A stretch of DNA of 64,000 bases from Parabacteroides sp. PM6-13 (GCF_029892605.1 NZ_JARXWF010000012.1:1-64000), one strand, 5' to 3'; counted from the first letter of the stretch, positions 1 to 9,075 are shown. Program-made: numbers and translations. Notes: generated from the sequence alone by a model not told the origin.

Positions 1-1
1 G

Positions 2-154
2 TTTATTTATTGGTGGTACAACAAATCTACGACATTAGGGGCGAATCCGAAAGGAGGAAGCCCCTTTACTCAAAATTTTAGTCGGTTAGTAGTGATTGAA
101 AAGAATGGATTAAGCATCAAAGATACAATACAGTGTCATTCTTCATCATTATAA
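2..154 (+). CDS. C-terminal end of an unidentified gene (5' partial)
   Basis: An open frame runs from the window edge to a TAA at 152-154 and encodes 50 residues beginning FIYWWYNKSTTL and ending QCHSSSL. It has no start codon inside the window, so it is probably the tail of a gene that begins upstream. I do not recognise a family. It is followed after 24 bases by the GIY-YIG gene on the same strand. It could also be a chance open frame. Confidence 0.4.
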   Translation, partial: FIYWWYNKSTTLGANPKGGSPFTQNFSRLVVIEKNGLSIKDTIQCHSSSL

Positions 155-178
155 GATCAACCTGAAATAAAATATATT

Positions 179-1039
179 ATGAGATTCGGTAAAACAATAA
201 AAATATTTCTAATCGATGGCGATCCAAATGGTCGAATGAGTTGTGAACTGTCCAACTGGTCTGGAAAGGCCTATAAAATTCCTAGAATAAAAATTAAAGA
301 CTGTATAGATCGAGATGATTTGACAAACACAGGTGTCTATCTCTTATTCGGGAAAAATGATGACGGAAAAGATCAAGTATACGTAGGGGAAGCAGAAACG
401 ATTTTGAAACGCCTAAATCAGCAATTAACTCAGAAAGACTTTTGGAATGAAGCAATTGTCTTTATTAGTAAAGATGATAACCTAAACAAGGCCCATATAA
501 AATATTTGGAGAATAGGCTTCATGAGATCGCAAAATTAACAAATCGTTATATTGTAGATAATTCTGTTATTCCGACACAATCCTCAATTTCAGAATCAGA
601 TAAAGCAGAAATGGAGGAATTTATAGAGTACATTAAAATGCTTGTGAATACGTTAGGTCATAAGGTTTTTGAAGAAAAGAGAGAATTTAAGCCTAAACAA
701 AAGCAAGCAACCTTTTTTATCAAAGCTGCTCGTGGAGCAAATGGGCAAGGTGAACCAACTTCAGATGGATTTGTGGTATTAAAAGGTTCTAAAGCTGCTG
801 CTTCAACTGTAAACTCAATCACCTCTAATTTTATTAATCTCAGACAACGGCTAGTTAACGAAGAAGTTCTTATTAATAAGGGGGATTACTTTGAATTTTC
901 TGACGATTATATTTTTAGTAGCCCATCAACTGCTGCGGCAATAATAATGGGGCGGAATGCAAATGGTCTAACAGAATGGAAAAATAAAGAGGGAAAAACA
1001 TTGAAAGAATTTGAGTCCAGTGATAAGGCGAAAATATAA
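179..1039 (+). CDS. GIY-YIG nuclease family protein with DUF4357 domain
   Basis: The protein (286 aa) has a GIY-YIG-like core: GVYLLFG at residues 52-58 followed by VYVGEA at 67-72, the spacing expected for the two strands that name the family. A C-terminal DUF4357 module lies at about residues 200-280, with the conserved GFVVLKGSKAA and a later FSSPSTAAAIIMGRNANG stretch. Proteins with this architecture are annotated as GIY-YIG nucleases of unknown role, often in accessory DNA. The gene stands alone. Nuclease activity is an inference from the fold; the usual catalytic Arg and Glu were not verified by alignment. Confidence 0.8.
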   Translation: MRFGKTIKIFLIDGDPNGRMSCELSNWSGKAYKIPRIKIKDCIDRDDLTNTGVYLLFGKNDDGKDQVYVGEAETILKRLNQQLTQKDFWNEAIVFISKDDNLNKAHIKYLENRLHEIAKLTNRYIVDNSVIPTQSSISESDKAEMEEFIEYIKMLVNTLGHKVFEEKREFKPKQKQATFFIKAARGANGQGEPTSDGFVVLKGSKAAASTVNSITSNFINLRQRLVNEEVLINKGDYFEFSDDYIFSSPSTAAAIIMGRNANGLTEWKNKEGKTLKEFESSDKAKI

Positions 1040-1433
1040 ACTTAGCCAAGTAATACAAACGAATTATGACTATATTTGCCCTTATTAACAAGGGAATTGA
1101 CCGAAAGTTGACCGAATTGTAATTTTAGAAAATCATATCTTTCTGATATTCAACACAAAAGAACAACTGACACAAATCCGCCAGAACCTCAACAACAAAC
1201 CGCTAAGCATCAATAAAACAGATATTTGGCGGTTTTTACTTTTGAGCAAAATTTGCAAAATGCAACCACAACAAGACTAAATAAGCTCCAATAAAGTTCA
1301 AAACAACTTCTAAGTCGCTAAAAAAGAGGCTTAACGCTTTTTATTTTCTATTATTTTTCCTATATTTGAGGAATACAGAATGCGTTTCAGCGGAACCAAA
1401 GCCAGCTGATTCCGCTTTTACTAGATCTAAGAC
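1040..1433 (+). other. Intergenic region with two -7 boxes, a possible gene remnant and a leader hairpin
   Basis: This 394-base gap contains a Bacteroidetes-like -7 box TATATTTG at 1071-1078 and another at 1361-1368; the second is the likely promoter of the PUR-like gene at 1434. The leader between that box and the start codon holds a 7-bp stem AGCGGAA / TTCCGCT at 1389-1416. Between 1160 and 1280 an open frame without a start codon reads KEQLTQIRQNLNNK... and ends PQQD; it looks protein-like and may be a decayed gene. No tRNA or att core was recognised. Confidence 0.4.
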
Positions 1434-1865
1434 ATGAACGAAATCGATAGCGATAAAATAACCAAAGGCTTACGAACATACTTTTTCGACATAAAGAAAA
1501 GTAGGAAAGGTGACCTATATCTAAACATTTCAGAAAAAAAGAAAACGGAAAACGGTTTTGAACATCATCGGATTATGGTTTTCGACGAAGACTTAAACGA
1601 TTTTATTGAGACATTAAAGAAATCACTACAAAAGTTTGAGAAGCATAAAAAACCCCAAAACAACAAAACCTATTCTGTAGAAAAAATAAGAGAAACATAC
1701 AAACAAGCTTATCATCCCTGGACAAAAGAGGATGACAATAGGTTAGAATTGCTATTTTGCCAAGGTAAAAAGATAGAAGAGCTCGCTTTAATTTTTGAAC
1801 GTAACGAAGGAGCCATTAAGGCACGGATAAAAAAACTTAAGCTTGAAGAAAAATACAGTATGTAA
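1434..1865 (+). CDS. DUF3276 (PUR-alpha-like) DNA/RNA-binding protein with Myb-like C-terminal domain
   Basis: The 143-aa protein starts with a PUR-like single repeat (about residues 8-70: GLRTYFFDIKKSRKGDLYL then HRIMVFDEDLNDFI), typical of the DUF3276 family of small Bacteroidetes nucleic-acid binding proteins. Residues about 92-140 (HPWTKEDDNRLELLFCQGK, then IFERNEGAIKARIKKL) form a SANT/Myb-like helix-turn-helix seen in related Bacteroidetes proteins. Binding to single-stranded DNA or RNA is known for PUR proteins and is inferred here. It has its own upstream -7 box at 1361-1368 and a 65-base leader. Confidence 0.8.
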   Translation: MNEIDSDKITKGLRTYFFDIKKSRKGDLYLNISEKKKTENGFEHHRIMVFDEDLNDFIETLKKSLQKFEKHKKPQNNKTYSVEKIRETYKQAYHPWTKEDDNRLELLFCQGKKIEELALIFERNEGAIKARIKKLKLEEKYSM

Positions 1866-1975
1866 TCACATCACCATTTCGGTTTACAATATTATATTTG
1901 TGGATGTGCACATATACGAGTCTGGAATCAGACAAGACACACAAGCCTAAAACAAAGCAACTTTATCAATCCAAT

Positions 1976-3367
1976 ATGAAAAATTTGATCATTCTAATTT
2001 CCCTTATGCTTTCGTTGAATGTCTTTGGGCAAAACAGTCAGTTGATTGAGAGTCCGAAAGTAGATAAAAGAGTTGAGCTCATAAGCATTGTCTTTCGGTT
2101 GGCCGGCAATGAAGAATACAGTGCAGAAGAGATAAAACCATATACCGGCAAGATAACGCAGCACTTTACTCCCTACAAGAATCATGAATTAATCCAATTT
2201 GCCAGAAAAATGCGAAACGAAAGCAGTATTTCTTTCGACGCCCCCATGTCGTTGGCTATCTTTTTAGATGACAACCTGGATCCCTTGAAAGAGTTAACCG
2301 ACAACTCATTGGATAGATGGAAGAAAGAGGATGCCATCGAATTTGTTAAGCTATTGAAGAGGTTTTATATAGAAGCTGATTGTGACTCATTTTTCAATGA
2401 TAACCAAGCACTATATGACGAAACAGTCTCCCGATTCACTTCCGTTTACGAGCATTTGGATTTAAACTGGTACACCAAGTTCTATGGCAATGAGCCTACC
2501 GAAAAGTTTAAGGTGGTAATTGCATTAGGTAATGGCGGAAGCTGTTACGGTCCTTCAATTGTCGACCCCAATGGACACAAAGAGGTTTATGCGGTCATGG
2601 GCGTTTGGGATATGGATGATCAAGGAATGCCCATATTTGATGTAGACACCTATCTTTCCATACTCATCCACGAGTTTAATCACTCATTCGTCAATCCCTT
2701 ATTAGAGAAAAACAAGGATATCTTCCAGAAAAATGGTGAGAAGATTTTTGAAGCGATGAAACAGGAAATGAACGCTCAGGCTTATGGAAACTGGGAAACC
2801 GTATTGAATGAAGCCTTAGTCAGAGCCTCTGTAATCAAATACTACAAAGATCATCATGCCGACCAGGCAACGATAGAAAATCTATACAAAACAGAGCTGC
2901 AATATGGGTTTTTATGGATAAGAGAACTTGTCGCCGAATTAGAAAAATATGATTTGAATAGAACAGCTTATCCGACATTAGAAAGTTATATGCCAAAACT
3001 GGCAGAAGCCTATCATATGTATGCCGATATTGTTGGGCAATATGATTCAAAAAGGCCAAAGGTAAGCTCTATCAAAGAGTTTGAAAACAATGACACAGAG
3101 GTGGATGCGGACATAAAAACAATCACGATACATTTCGACAGGCCATTAAAAGGTGCCGGATATTCTATCCATTTGGGAACAAAGGGAAAAGGAGCCTTTC
3201 CTCAAATCGAAGCAATCAATTATTCAATAGACAATGAGTCTATTGTCATGAATGTACAATTGGAACCCGGCAAAGAATATCAATTTATCTTAACAGGCAA
3301 AAACTTCAAGACTCCGGAAGGATTTCCGTTAAAAACGTATGAAGTAAATTTCAAGACGAAGGAATAG
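1976..3367 (+). CDS. Secreted DUF4932-type protein with HExxH metalloprotease motif
   Basis: I place the start at 1976 because the residues from there (MKNLIILISLMLSLNVFGQ) form a clean signal peptide; the longer open frame from 1898 adds 26 residues before it. The 463-aa protein resembles the DUF4932 family (LAIFLDDNLDPLKEL) and contains HEFNH at residues 232-236, a zinc-metalloprotease HExxH signature. The last 85 residues look like an Ig-like or Big_5 domain (IKTITIHFDRPLKG). It is probably exported to the periplasm or surface. A catalytic role is inferred from the motif only. Confidence 0.7.
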   Translation: MKNLIILISLMLSLNVFGQNSQLIESPKVDKRVELISIVFRLAGNEEYSAEEIKPYTGKITQHFTPYKNHELIQFARKMRNESSISFDAPMSLAIFLDDNLDPLKELTDNSLDRWKKEDAIEFVKLLKRFYIEADCDSFFNDNQALYDETVSRFTSVYEHLDLNWYTKFYGNEPTEKFKVVIALGNGGSCYGPSIVDPNGHKEVYAVMGVWDMDDQGMPIFDVDTYLSILIHEFNHSFVNPLLEKNKDIFQKNGEKIFEAMKQEMNAQAYGNWETVLNEALVRASVIKYYKDHHADQATIENLYKTELQYGFLWIRELVAELEKYDLNRTAYPTLESYMPKLAEAYHMYADIVGQYDSKRPKVSSIKEFENNDTEVDADIKTITIHFDRPLKGAGYSIHLGTKGKGAFPQIEAINYSIDNESIVMNVQLEPGKEYQFILTGKNFKTPEGFPLKTYEVNFKTKE

Positions 3368-3375
3368 CTGAATTT

Positions 3376-3495
3376 ATGCACGATGGAAACGACTACTCCA
3401 TATTGAAGTTTGAGTTCAACAAGGACCAGTATTATAGAACACCTTTGTGCAGAAGGTTTAGAAAGGATTACAGATTTAACAAGCCCATTTTGTAA
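3376..3495 (+). pseudogene. Partial duplicate of the Cys-motif gene at 4892-5308
   Basis: A 39-codon open frame contains DYSILKFEFNKDQYY, matching DYSTLKFEFNKEQYY near the C-terminus of the 138-aa protein encoded at 4892-5308. The match also holds at the DNA level (about 3391-3435 against 5228-5272), with only a few substitutions. The rest of the gene is missing on both sides, so this is a fragment left by duplication and deletion. Confidence 0.65.
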
Positions 3496-3510
3496 CTTTG
3501 CGGAGAATAA

Positions 3511-3639
3511 CCCGTATATTTACCGCAACTGGGAATAGAGTATGCAGGAATGGTTTACTCTAATCGAGATGTTGATGGTGTTGTAGAAATGATGCTGGAT
3601 GCTACACAGAATTATGAGTTAGAATGTGGCAAAGAGTAA
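3511..3639 (+). pseudogene. C-terminal fragment of an unidentified gene
   Basis: An open frame after a TAA at 3508-3510 reads PVYLPQLGIEYAGMVYSNRD and ends ELECGKE at a TAA at 3637-3639. It looks protein-like but has no start codon before an internal Met, and it overlaps the next gene's GTG start. With the neighbouring duplicate fragment it suggests local decay. No family recognised. Confidence 0.35.
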
Positions 3640-4099
3640 AACAAAAAAAGTATTCCGGTCACGCATTAGTGTGTTGCTACTCGTTTTCATATTGGCAGCA
3701 TTGGCACCTTGCATCATACCGATGATTACACATAAAATAATCCCAGGACTGTGGATCTTGGCTGTTACGGTCATTTTTATATCCTTTCTGTTTAGCGGAA
3801 TGCGTTACATTATATCAGATAATAAACTGTATATAAAATTATGGATGATTCCCATGGGTAGTGTGAACATATCGGATATTATCTCAACGGAACGTTCATA
3901 TAATCCTCTTTCATCGCCAGCCGCTTCGCTCAAAAGGTTGCATATTAGATTTTGGAACGGAGCAAAACAACCGTATATGCTGATTTCGCCTGTTAGAGAA
4001 AAAGAGTTTATTGAAGAATTAATAGCAGTCAATCCTGATATTTACATTCACATTCCTGACAAAAAAGGAAGATGGCGAATTCAAGACTGGGACATATAA
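3626..4099 (+). CDS. Bacterial PH domain membrane protein (DUF1200/bPH_6-like)
   Basis: The 157-aa protein begins with a GTG codon (VAKSKTKKVFRSR...), then two hydrophobic helices at about residues 13-33 and 37-57, and then a domain typical of small bacterial PH proteins: MRYIISDNKLYIKLWMIPMG, ISDIISTERSYNP and a final PVREKEFIEELIAVNPDI. This layout fits membrane-anchored PH proteins of unknown function. The start is uncertain because no good ATG lies upstream of the first helix. It follows two gene fragments. Confidence 0.65.
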   Translation: MAKSKTKKVFRSRISVLLLVFILAALAPCIIPMITHKIIPGLWILAVTVIFISFLFSGMRYIISDNKLYIKLWMIPMGSVNISDIISTERSYNPLSSPAASLKRLHIRFWNGAKQPYMLISPVREKEFIEELIAVNPDIYIHIPDKKGRWRIQDWDI

Positions 4100-4140
4100 T
4101 TATAGAAGACGTAAAACAGAATAAATAAAATCAATCCAAT

Positions 4141-4869
4141 ATGAAAAATAACATGTTTACTGAGACAAATGCAGAGCATGAAGAATATGTTGAGTTTGGA
4201 TTGGTAGCCGTTGAATATGAGAAACGTTTATCTCAGGTTCTCAGCGAATCATGGAAGATATTTAAATCACAATTCGTTAACAATCGGAATACCATTACGA
4301 ACGAAGCCCAATTTCAGCATCATTTTGCTCAAATCATAAGGAGTGTTGGCGATTTATACTCACTAAAAAGAAATGATTTGTTTAAAATTGACTTAGAAGT
4401 TCTTTATGAAGAAGAAAGTGTCAAACGTTCTAAGTATATAGACATTACTTGTGGTTTTTTCAAAAACTCATTCGATGAAAAGACCCGAAATTGCGCTATC
4501 GAATTAAAATTTAAAACGCAGAGCCAAGGTGCAATACCCCTTGGACGAATACAGGCCTACAAAGACTTAGAAACACTTGAAAAAGTCACAAAAGAGAAAT
4601 ATGACATGGGTAAGTTTTACATGATTACGGACAGTAAACTTTACCCCAACCCGGCAGACACTGACACAAAAGACGAATTTACCATGCGCAACGGACATAA
4701 AACAGTAAAAGAGGAGCTTAAAGTCCCTGAATGGAAAAACATCCGGAGAATCACTAAAGAGAATATCATTTTGAACAATAGTTATAACTTTGAATGGGAG
4801 AAGATCAACAAAGATGGAAAAGATTGGTATTTCCTTGAACTTACGGTAAATAAAGTAAAGAGTGTGTAA
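4141..4869 (+). CDS. Hypothetical protein with a possible PD-(D/E)XK nuclease core
   Basis: I do not recognise a named family for this 242-aa soluble protein. It contains D101 in KYIDITCG, then AIELKFKT with E121 and K123, then a helix beginning GRIQAYKDLETLEK. Acid, E-x-K and a following helix in this order match the PD-(D/E)XK nuclease fold seen in many restriction-like enzymes. The assignment is structural inference from a short motif. It is followed 22 bases later by the Cys-motif gene at 4892 on the same strand, so the two may be co-transcribed. Confidence 0.5.
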   Translation: MKNNMFTETNAEHEEYVEFGLVAVEYEKRLSQVLSESWKIFKSQFVNNRNTITNEAQFQHHFAQIIRSVGDLYSLKRNDLFKIDLEVLYEEESVKRSKYIDITCGFFKNSFDEKTRNCAIELKFKTQSQGAIPLGRIQAYKDLETLEKVTKEKYDMGKFYMITDSKLYPNPADTDTKDEFTMRNGHKTVKEELKVPEWKNIRRITKENIILNNSYNFEWEKINKDGKDWYFLELTVNKVKSV

Positions 4870-4891
4870 AATAACAATCCTGAAATAAGCT

Positions 4892-5308
4892 ATGGATACT
4901 ATCAAATTTGATATATATGACCGAAGGAAAAATGTGCTCGTAACAAAGGAACGAGTGACTATTCTGATTAATGGCGTTAATCTGGTGAAAATGATTCGTG
5001 ATATCGAATTTGAGGCAGCCAAAGGAGATAAAGACCTGATGGCGGATTACGGCAACATCTACATCTACGAACTGATAGAAGAACTTGACACATATAAGAA
5101 CCCTACTGTTCTTGGCTGTACTTGTGGGGTGAAAGATTGTTGTCCCCTCATGGTTGATGTACGTGAAACAGAAACAACAGTCTTATGGGAGAATTTTAAG
5201 CATTCCGCTAAACGAAGAAAGCCCGTAGATTATTCCACATTGAAGTTTGAGTTCAACAAGGAACAATATTATGAGGAGGTGAATGCTTTAAAACAGGTAA
5301 TACGTTGA
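4892..5308 (+). CDS. Hypothetical protein with a CxCG...CC motif
   Basis: The 138-aa protein has CTCGVKDCC at residues 76-84, a cluster that could bind metal, and ends with the segment DYSTLKFEFNKEQYYEEV that is duplicated upstream at 3376-3495. Similar small proteins of unknown function with a CxCG motif occur in many bacteria. It is soluble and shows no signal peptide. The function is unknown. Confidence 0.6.
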   Translation: MDTIKFDIYDRRKNVLVTKERVTILINGVNLVKMIRDIEFEAAKGDKDLMADYGNIYIYELIEELDTYKNPTVLGCTCGVKDCCPLMVDVRETETTVLWENFKHSAKRRKPVDYSTLKFEFNKEQYYEEVNALKQVIR

Positions 5309-5356
5309 CCATTAAGAGAAGAGCACAAAAAAGAGGATTCATAAGCAAAAAATAAA

Positions 5357-5364
5357 TATCTTTG
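5357..5364 (+). promoter_or_regulatory. -7 box for the PAS histidine kinase gene
   Basis: TATCTTTG matches the Bacteroidetes -7 consensus TAnnTTTG. Its last base is the G of an in-frame GTG that would otherwise be read as the start codon. The box therefore argues for the ATG at 5406 as the true start. No clear -33 TTTG was found. Confidence 0.45.
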
Positions 5365-5405
5365 TGGGTTTTATAACTGTTGATGCAAACGAAAAGTTGA
5401 CTAAA

Positions 5406-6920
5406 ATGACAAAGAGAGAAGTATCCGCCTTAAAATCGATAAAAAACGAATTATTACTCGATCTCATCTTTCAGAAGCTGCCTATTGCCGTAGAACTCTA
5501 TGATGAGCATGGTATACTGTCACAAATCAATAAAGCCGGCCTGAAATTATTCGGCATGCAACAAGAAAATGTCATAGGCATTTTAGATCTGTTTGCCAGC
5601 CCTATCATCCCGCAGGAGAAGAAAGAATTGATACGCAAAGGCATTGAAGTGGAGTTCGAGATGGATTACGACTTCCGGGTGGTCGCGGAGAAACAGTATT
5701 ACAAAAGCGAACATACCGATTTGTGCAAAAGAATGATTTGCACGATCATACCACTGAAGGATTCATTCGAGAACATATTCGGTTATATCTTTTTGGTTTA
5801 TGATATATCGGAAGACCATTCACAAAAAAAGCAACTCAAATATAACCTGACTAAGCTACGGATGGCGCTCGACACCGGAAAGGCTCTTATATGGGAATAT
5901 GATATTGAAACAAATAAGTTATCATACGATGAGACCATTTCGGGAGATATTAGCTCCTGGGTATCTATGCATGACGATAACACATCGATGTTCACAGCCG
6001 AAGGACAAATGCAAGGCATACATCCCGACGATACGGATCGATTCTACAAAGCGGTGATGCCTATCATGCATGGAGAGACCGACCAAGAGACAATCACCTA
6101 TCGCCAGTATATGAATGGGAAGTTAGAATGGCTCACCAGTAACTTCCGAAGCATGAAGAACGAAGGCAGTAATAAGCCCTCCAAGGTATTTTGCTACACC
6201 ATGATTGTGACCGAGCACCACAACACGGAGATCGAGTTGATCAAGATGAAGGAAGCCGATCGGCTTAAAACCGCGTTTATGGAGAACCTGAGTCATGAGA
6301 TTCGTACACCCCTGAATGCCATTGTCGGCTTCTCCACCATTTTGGCTGAATCCAACCCAAGTGAAGAGAATGAGGAGTTCATCCGACTGATCAACGAAAA
6401 CAACGAAGCGCTATTGAATTTAGTCACCAATCTACTCGACCTGTCCAAACTCGACGCCAACGAGGTAGAGTATGAATACAAAGACTTCAACATCAAAGCT
6501 CTTGGCGAAGACTTATGGCATACCTACCGGCAAAAGAAGTCTCACGACATCACCTTGACACACCATAACAACCTCCCTTTTGCCACCTTCTGTTCGGATG
6601 CGAAACGGATCAAACAGGTCATCTCGCTACTCTTAGATAATGCTTTGAAATTCACGGAAGAAGGGATGATCGATCTCACGTTTGATGTCGAAGGTGATCT
6701 ATTGAAAGTGATCGTTTCCGATACTGGCATAGGCATTTCCGAACAGGATTACCCGCATCTATTCAACCCATTCTATCAGAAAGATGCCTTTCAAAAAGGA
6801 ACCGGATTAGGTCTGCACATCTCCCAAAAGCTGGTTCAGGCACTGGGTGGCCATATAGGTTTCCATTCTGAAGAGGGCAAAGGTAGTCAGTTTTGGTTTA
6901 CCTTGCCCGCTAAACGGTAA
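5406..6920 (+). CDS. Soluble PAS-domain sensor histidine kinase
   Basis: From the ATG at 5406 the protein is 504 aa with no transmembrane segment. An N-terminal PAS-like domain (about residues 20-135) has AVELYDEHGILSQINKAGLK and is followed by a second PAS-like domain (about 140-280). The kinase core has the H-box [15 protein letters not shown] with H297, an N-box around LLLDNALKFTEEG, G1 VSDTGIGIS and G2 KGTGLGLHISQKL. No receiver domain is attached and no response regulator lies next to it, so its partner is elsewhere. Its 3' end overlaps the convergent radical SAM gene by 34 bases. Confidence 0.88.
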   Translation: MTKREVSALKSIKNELLLDLIFQKLPIAVELYDEHGILSQINKAGLKLFGMQQENVIGILDLFASPIIPQEKKELIRKGIEVEFEMDYDFRVVAEKQYYKSEHTDLCKRMICTIIPLKDSFENIFGYIFLVYDISEDHSQKKQLKYNLTKLRMALDTGKALIWEYDIETNKLSYDETISGDISSWVSMHDDNTSMFTAEGQMQGIHPDDTDRFYKAVMPIMHGETDQETITYRQYMNGKLEWLTSNFRSMKNEGSNKPSKVFCYTMIVTEHHNTEIELIKMKEADRLKTAFMENLSHEIRTPLNAIVGFSTILAESNPSEENEEFIRLINENNEALLNLVTNLLDLSKLDANEVEYEYKDFNIKALGEDLWHTYRQKKSHDITLTHHNNLPFATFCSDAKRIKQVISLLLDNALKFTEEGMIDLTFDVEGDLLKVIVSDTGIGISEQDYPHLFNPFYQKDAFQKGTGLGLHISQKLVQALGGHIGFHSEEGKGSQFWFTLPAKR

Positions 6921-8170
6921 AACAGGGAGAATACAGCGCCATAATACCGAAACCCCTTAGGCGTTATCGTAATACTTGTATCATCAAGTGTAGTATAACC
7001 ATGCGCCAAACAGAAGTCGACCTCTTCATTGAAACAACGGAGAAAGCATTGACCAAAAACACGATCGGCCACAGCAAGCCTAAACTGTCCGTAATAAGCA
7101 GATACTGCAATATACTTTGATAGTAATTCTTGCTTGGGTAGCTGATAAGTATCTTTTGAAGGATAGCTATTATATGCAAGGAGCTCTTTTTTATCTCCCC
7201 CTTGTTTTCCAACATTATAACTCACGCCTAAAGGCGACATACTCTGAGCAGACAAACCAAATCCCTTGTAAGGCATAAAGTCAATCATGCGGTGGCGCAA
7301 ATATGAAGAGAGCCCCAAATCAGATTCATTTTTCGTGAAAGTATTCTGCCCAAAGCGTGCCGAATAGCCTAAATCAATAAGACTCTTGTAAAGAGTGGCA
7401 TAGCATTGAAAGAGACGATCCTTGCTTGAGCTCTCCGCCATTTTGAGCATATTGGAGCGTAGTTCATAGAGTGTAACCTGTTCAGGAGAAAGCAGTTGAA
7501 TGACCTCCATATCTTTCTGTACATCAAGTAGGGTTTGCCCTTCCAAGCCATACATCAGATCCAAGTTTACTTTCTGAACGCCAACTGCGTATATCTCATT
7601 TAAAACGCTTTGCATACGCTCTACATCTGGATTGACACGGTCGTTATGTTGCTGCACATGATTCACGCTGGATTGTATCCCAAGTGAAATACGCTTTATG
7701 CCGGCTTCAGCAATCAAACGCAGTTTATTCGTAGTAACCGTCTGAAATGTAGCTTCTATGCTGGGTTCAAAATCAGCAGTCACCCCTACCCTACGGATAA
7801 CTCCTTTATATATATGCATAAGATACTCAAAATTCTCCTCATCCAAAGAGGTGGGCGTACCACCACCGATATCAAAACCCGATAACCTAATCGTTGGATA
7901 GGCATTTAAGAACTTCTCTATATCACCTTCTATACTTGCCAAGTAACTGTTTTGTATTTCTCTATTGGGAACATGAAATCGCGCGTACTCACAGAAGCGA
8001 CACAGATGCTGACAAAATGGGATATGAATGTAAAAGGAAAGCACTTCACAATGCGCGTAATCGAGCTCTCCCTCTACTCTGAATTGTTTCCAATCATCAG
8101 GACGAATAGGATACGATGTATTAAACAGCGCGTCATGCTTTCGTCGCAAAAAGAGTTTTTCAATGTCCAT
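6887..8170 (-). CDS. HemN/HemW-like radical SAM protein
   Basis: The 427-aa protein carries the radical SAM cluster motif CQHLCRFC (C53, C57, C60) directly after YIHIPF, the arrangement of the coproporphyrinogen III oxidase-like family. Further family signatures are FDIGGGTPTSLDEENF, an EATFQTV segment and KRISLGIQSSVNHVQQHNDR. The family includes true HemN, the heme chaperone HemW and many enzymes of unknown substrate, so heme synthesis should not be assumed. It is the last gene of a three-gene operon with a second radical SAM enzyme (2-base gap) and an unknown protein. Its stop lies inside the convergent histidine kinase gene. Confidence 0.82.
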   Translation of the reverse strand: MDIEKLFLRRKHDALFNTSYPIRPDDWKQFRVEGELDYAHCEVLSFYIHIPFCQHLCRFCEYARFHVPNREIQNSYLASIEGDIEKFLNAYPTIRLSGFDIGGGTPTSLDEENFEYLMHIYKGVIRRVGVTADFEPSIEATFQTVTTNKLRLIAEAGIKRISLGIQSSVNHVQQHNDRVNPDVERMQSVLNEIYAVGVQKVNLDLMYGLEGQTLLDVQKDMEVIQLLSPEQVTLYELRSNMLKMAESSSKDRLFQCYATLYKSLIDLGYSARFGQNTFTKNESDLGLSSYLRHRMIDFMPYKGFGLSAQSMSPLGVSYNVGKQGGDKKELLAYNSYPSKDTYQLPKQELLSKYIAVSAYYGQFRLAVADRVFGQCFLRCFNEEVDFCLAHGYTTLDDTSITITPKGFRYYGAVFSLFYRLAGKVNQN

Positions 8171-8172
8171 TT

Positions 8173-9063
8173 TTAGATAATTATACTGTCGTCATGAAAT
8201 CCCTGCCGCAAATGCTGCCCATCAAACATCAACGAGGAGTCACAATACAATGGGTTAGCGTAATGGCGCATATAAATATCAAGCACCCGAAGATTCTTAT
8301 TATACATATAGTTGGAACATTTGCAATCGGCACCTCTGTTTTTCGATTCGGTAAAATAGCAATGCGATATTTCATTCAGTTTCAACTCGTCTAAAGAAAC
8401 AAAGCGACTACGACTATACTCGTTAATCGGCATAAGCCCTACAAAGCCCAATCGTGTAAAGCCTTTTTCTAAACAAAAGTCCATCATTCGGTGAGCCTCC
8501 CCGGTAGAATCGATATATCCCTGAATCAGATTACAACTGGCATTCACCTTCATCATGTCGATACCCTCAAAACAAAGGGCTTGAGATGAAACGCGAGTGG
8601 AATAAATCTCCGAAAGCTTTTTCGGATCATAATGATGCAATGAGACAGAGATAGAGTCCCATCGAGGATGCCTCATAAGCTCTTGCGACTGTGCAAGTAA
8701 CCCATTTGTATTCAGGTGCACATGTATATCCTGGTACTTGCGTTCATCCATACGAGAGAGTATTTGCTCCACTCTGTTTGCCACGCAAGAGGGCTCGCCT
8801 CCGGTGATATTTATTCGATTGATGACAAGCTCTTTTTGCAGGGCTTCATCTATAACGCGAAAGAGTTTATCGATATCAAACCCGGTAGTGATCAGCTGAT
8901 TGGCGTTTGAACAAAAAGCACAATGCGCATTGCAACCATTGGTCACTTTCACGAAGAGGTTGACGCAAGGAGAAATGGGTTCTCCTTCGCAATCATCGTG
9001 ATGGCATGCATGGGTTTTAACAGCAATAGGCTTACCAAATAGAGAGATGGGGGCGTTATTCAT
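8173..9063 (-). CDS. Radical SAM protein
   Basis: The 296-aa enzyme has the canonical CNAHCAFC motif (C44, C48, C51) after LFVKVTNG, the strand-end GGEPS motif in INITGGEPSCVANR, and a later ISVSLHHYDP strand. Extra cysteines at 20, 25 and 33 and a CKC pair near the C-terminus (in RGADCKCSNYMY) could ligate an auxiliary cluster, though no full SPASM pattern is visible. Its substrate is unknown. Being packed between another radical SAM gene and an unknown gene suggests the three act on one substrate. Confidence 0.85.
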   Translation of the reverse strand: MNNAPISLFGKPIAVKTHACHHDDCEGEPISPCVNLFVKVTNGCNAHCAFCSNANQLITTGFDIDKLFRVIDEALQKELVINRINITGGEPSCVANRVEQILSRMDERKYQDIHVHLNTNGLLAQSQELMRHPRWDSISVSLHHYDPKKLSEIYSTRVSSQALCFEGIDMMKVNASCNLIQGYIDSTGEAHRMMDFCLEKGFTRLGFVGLMPINEYSRSRFVSLDELKLNEISHCYFTESKNRGADCKCSNYMYNKNLRVLDIYMRHYANPLYCDSSLMFDGQHLRQGFHDDSIII

Positions 9064-9075
9064 TCTAATTAAGTT

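Noticed and set aside
1898-1975. Longer N-terminus of the DUF4932 protein
   Set aside because: It would bury the signal peptide that begins at 1976.
6887-8170. Assignment as HemN, oxygen-independent coproporphyrinogen oxidase
   Set aside because: The family holds many enzymes of other function, and the partner genes do not belong to heme synthesis.
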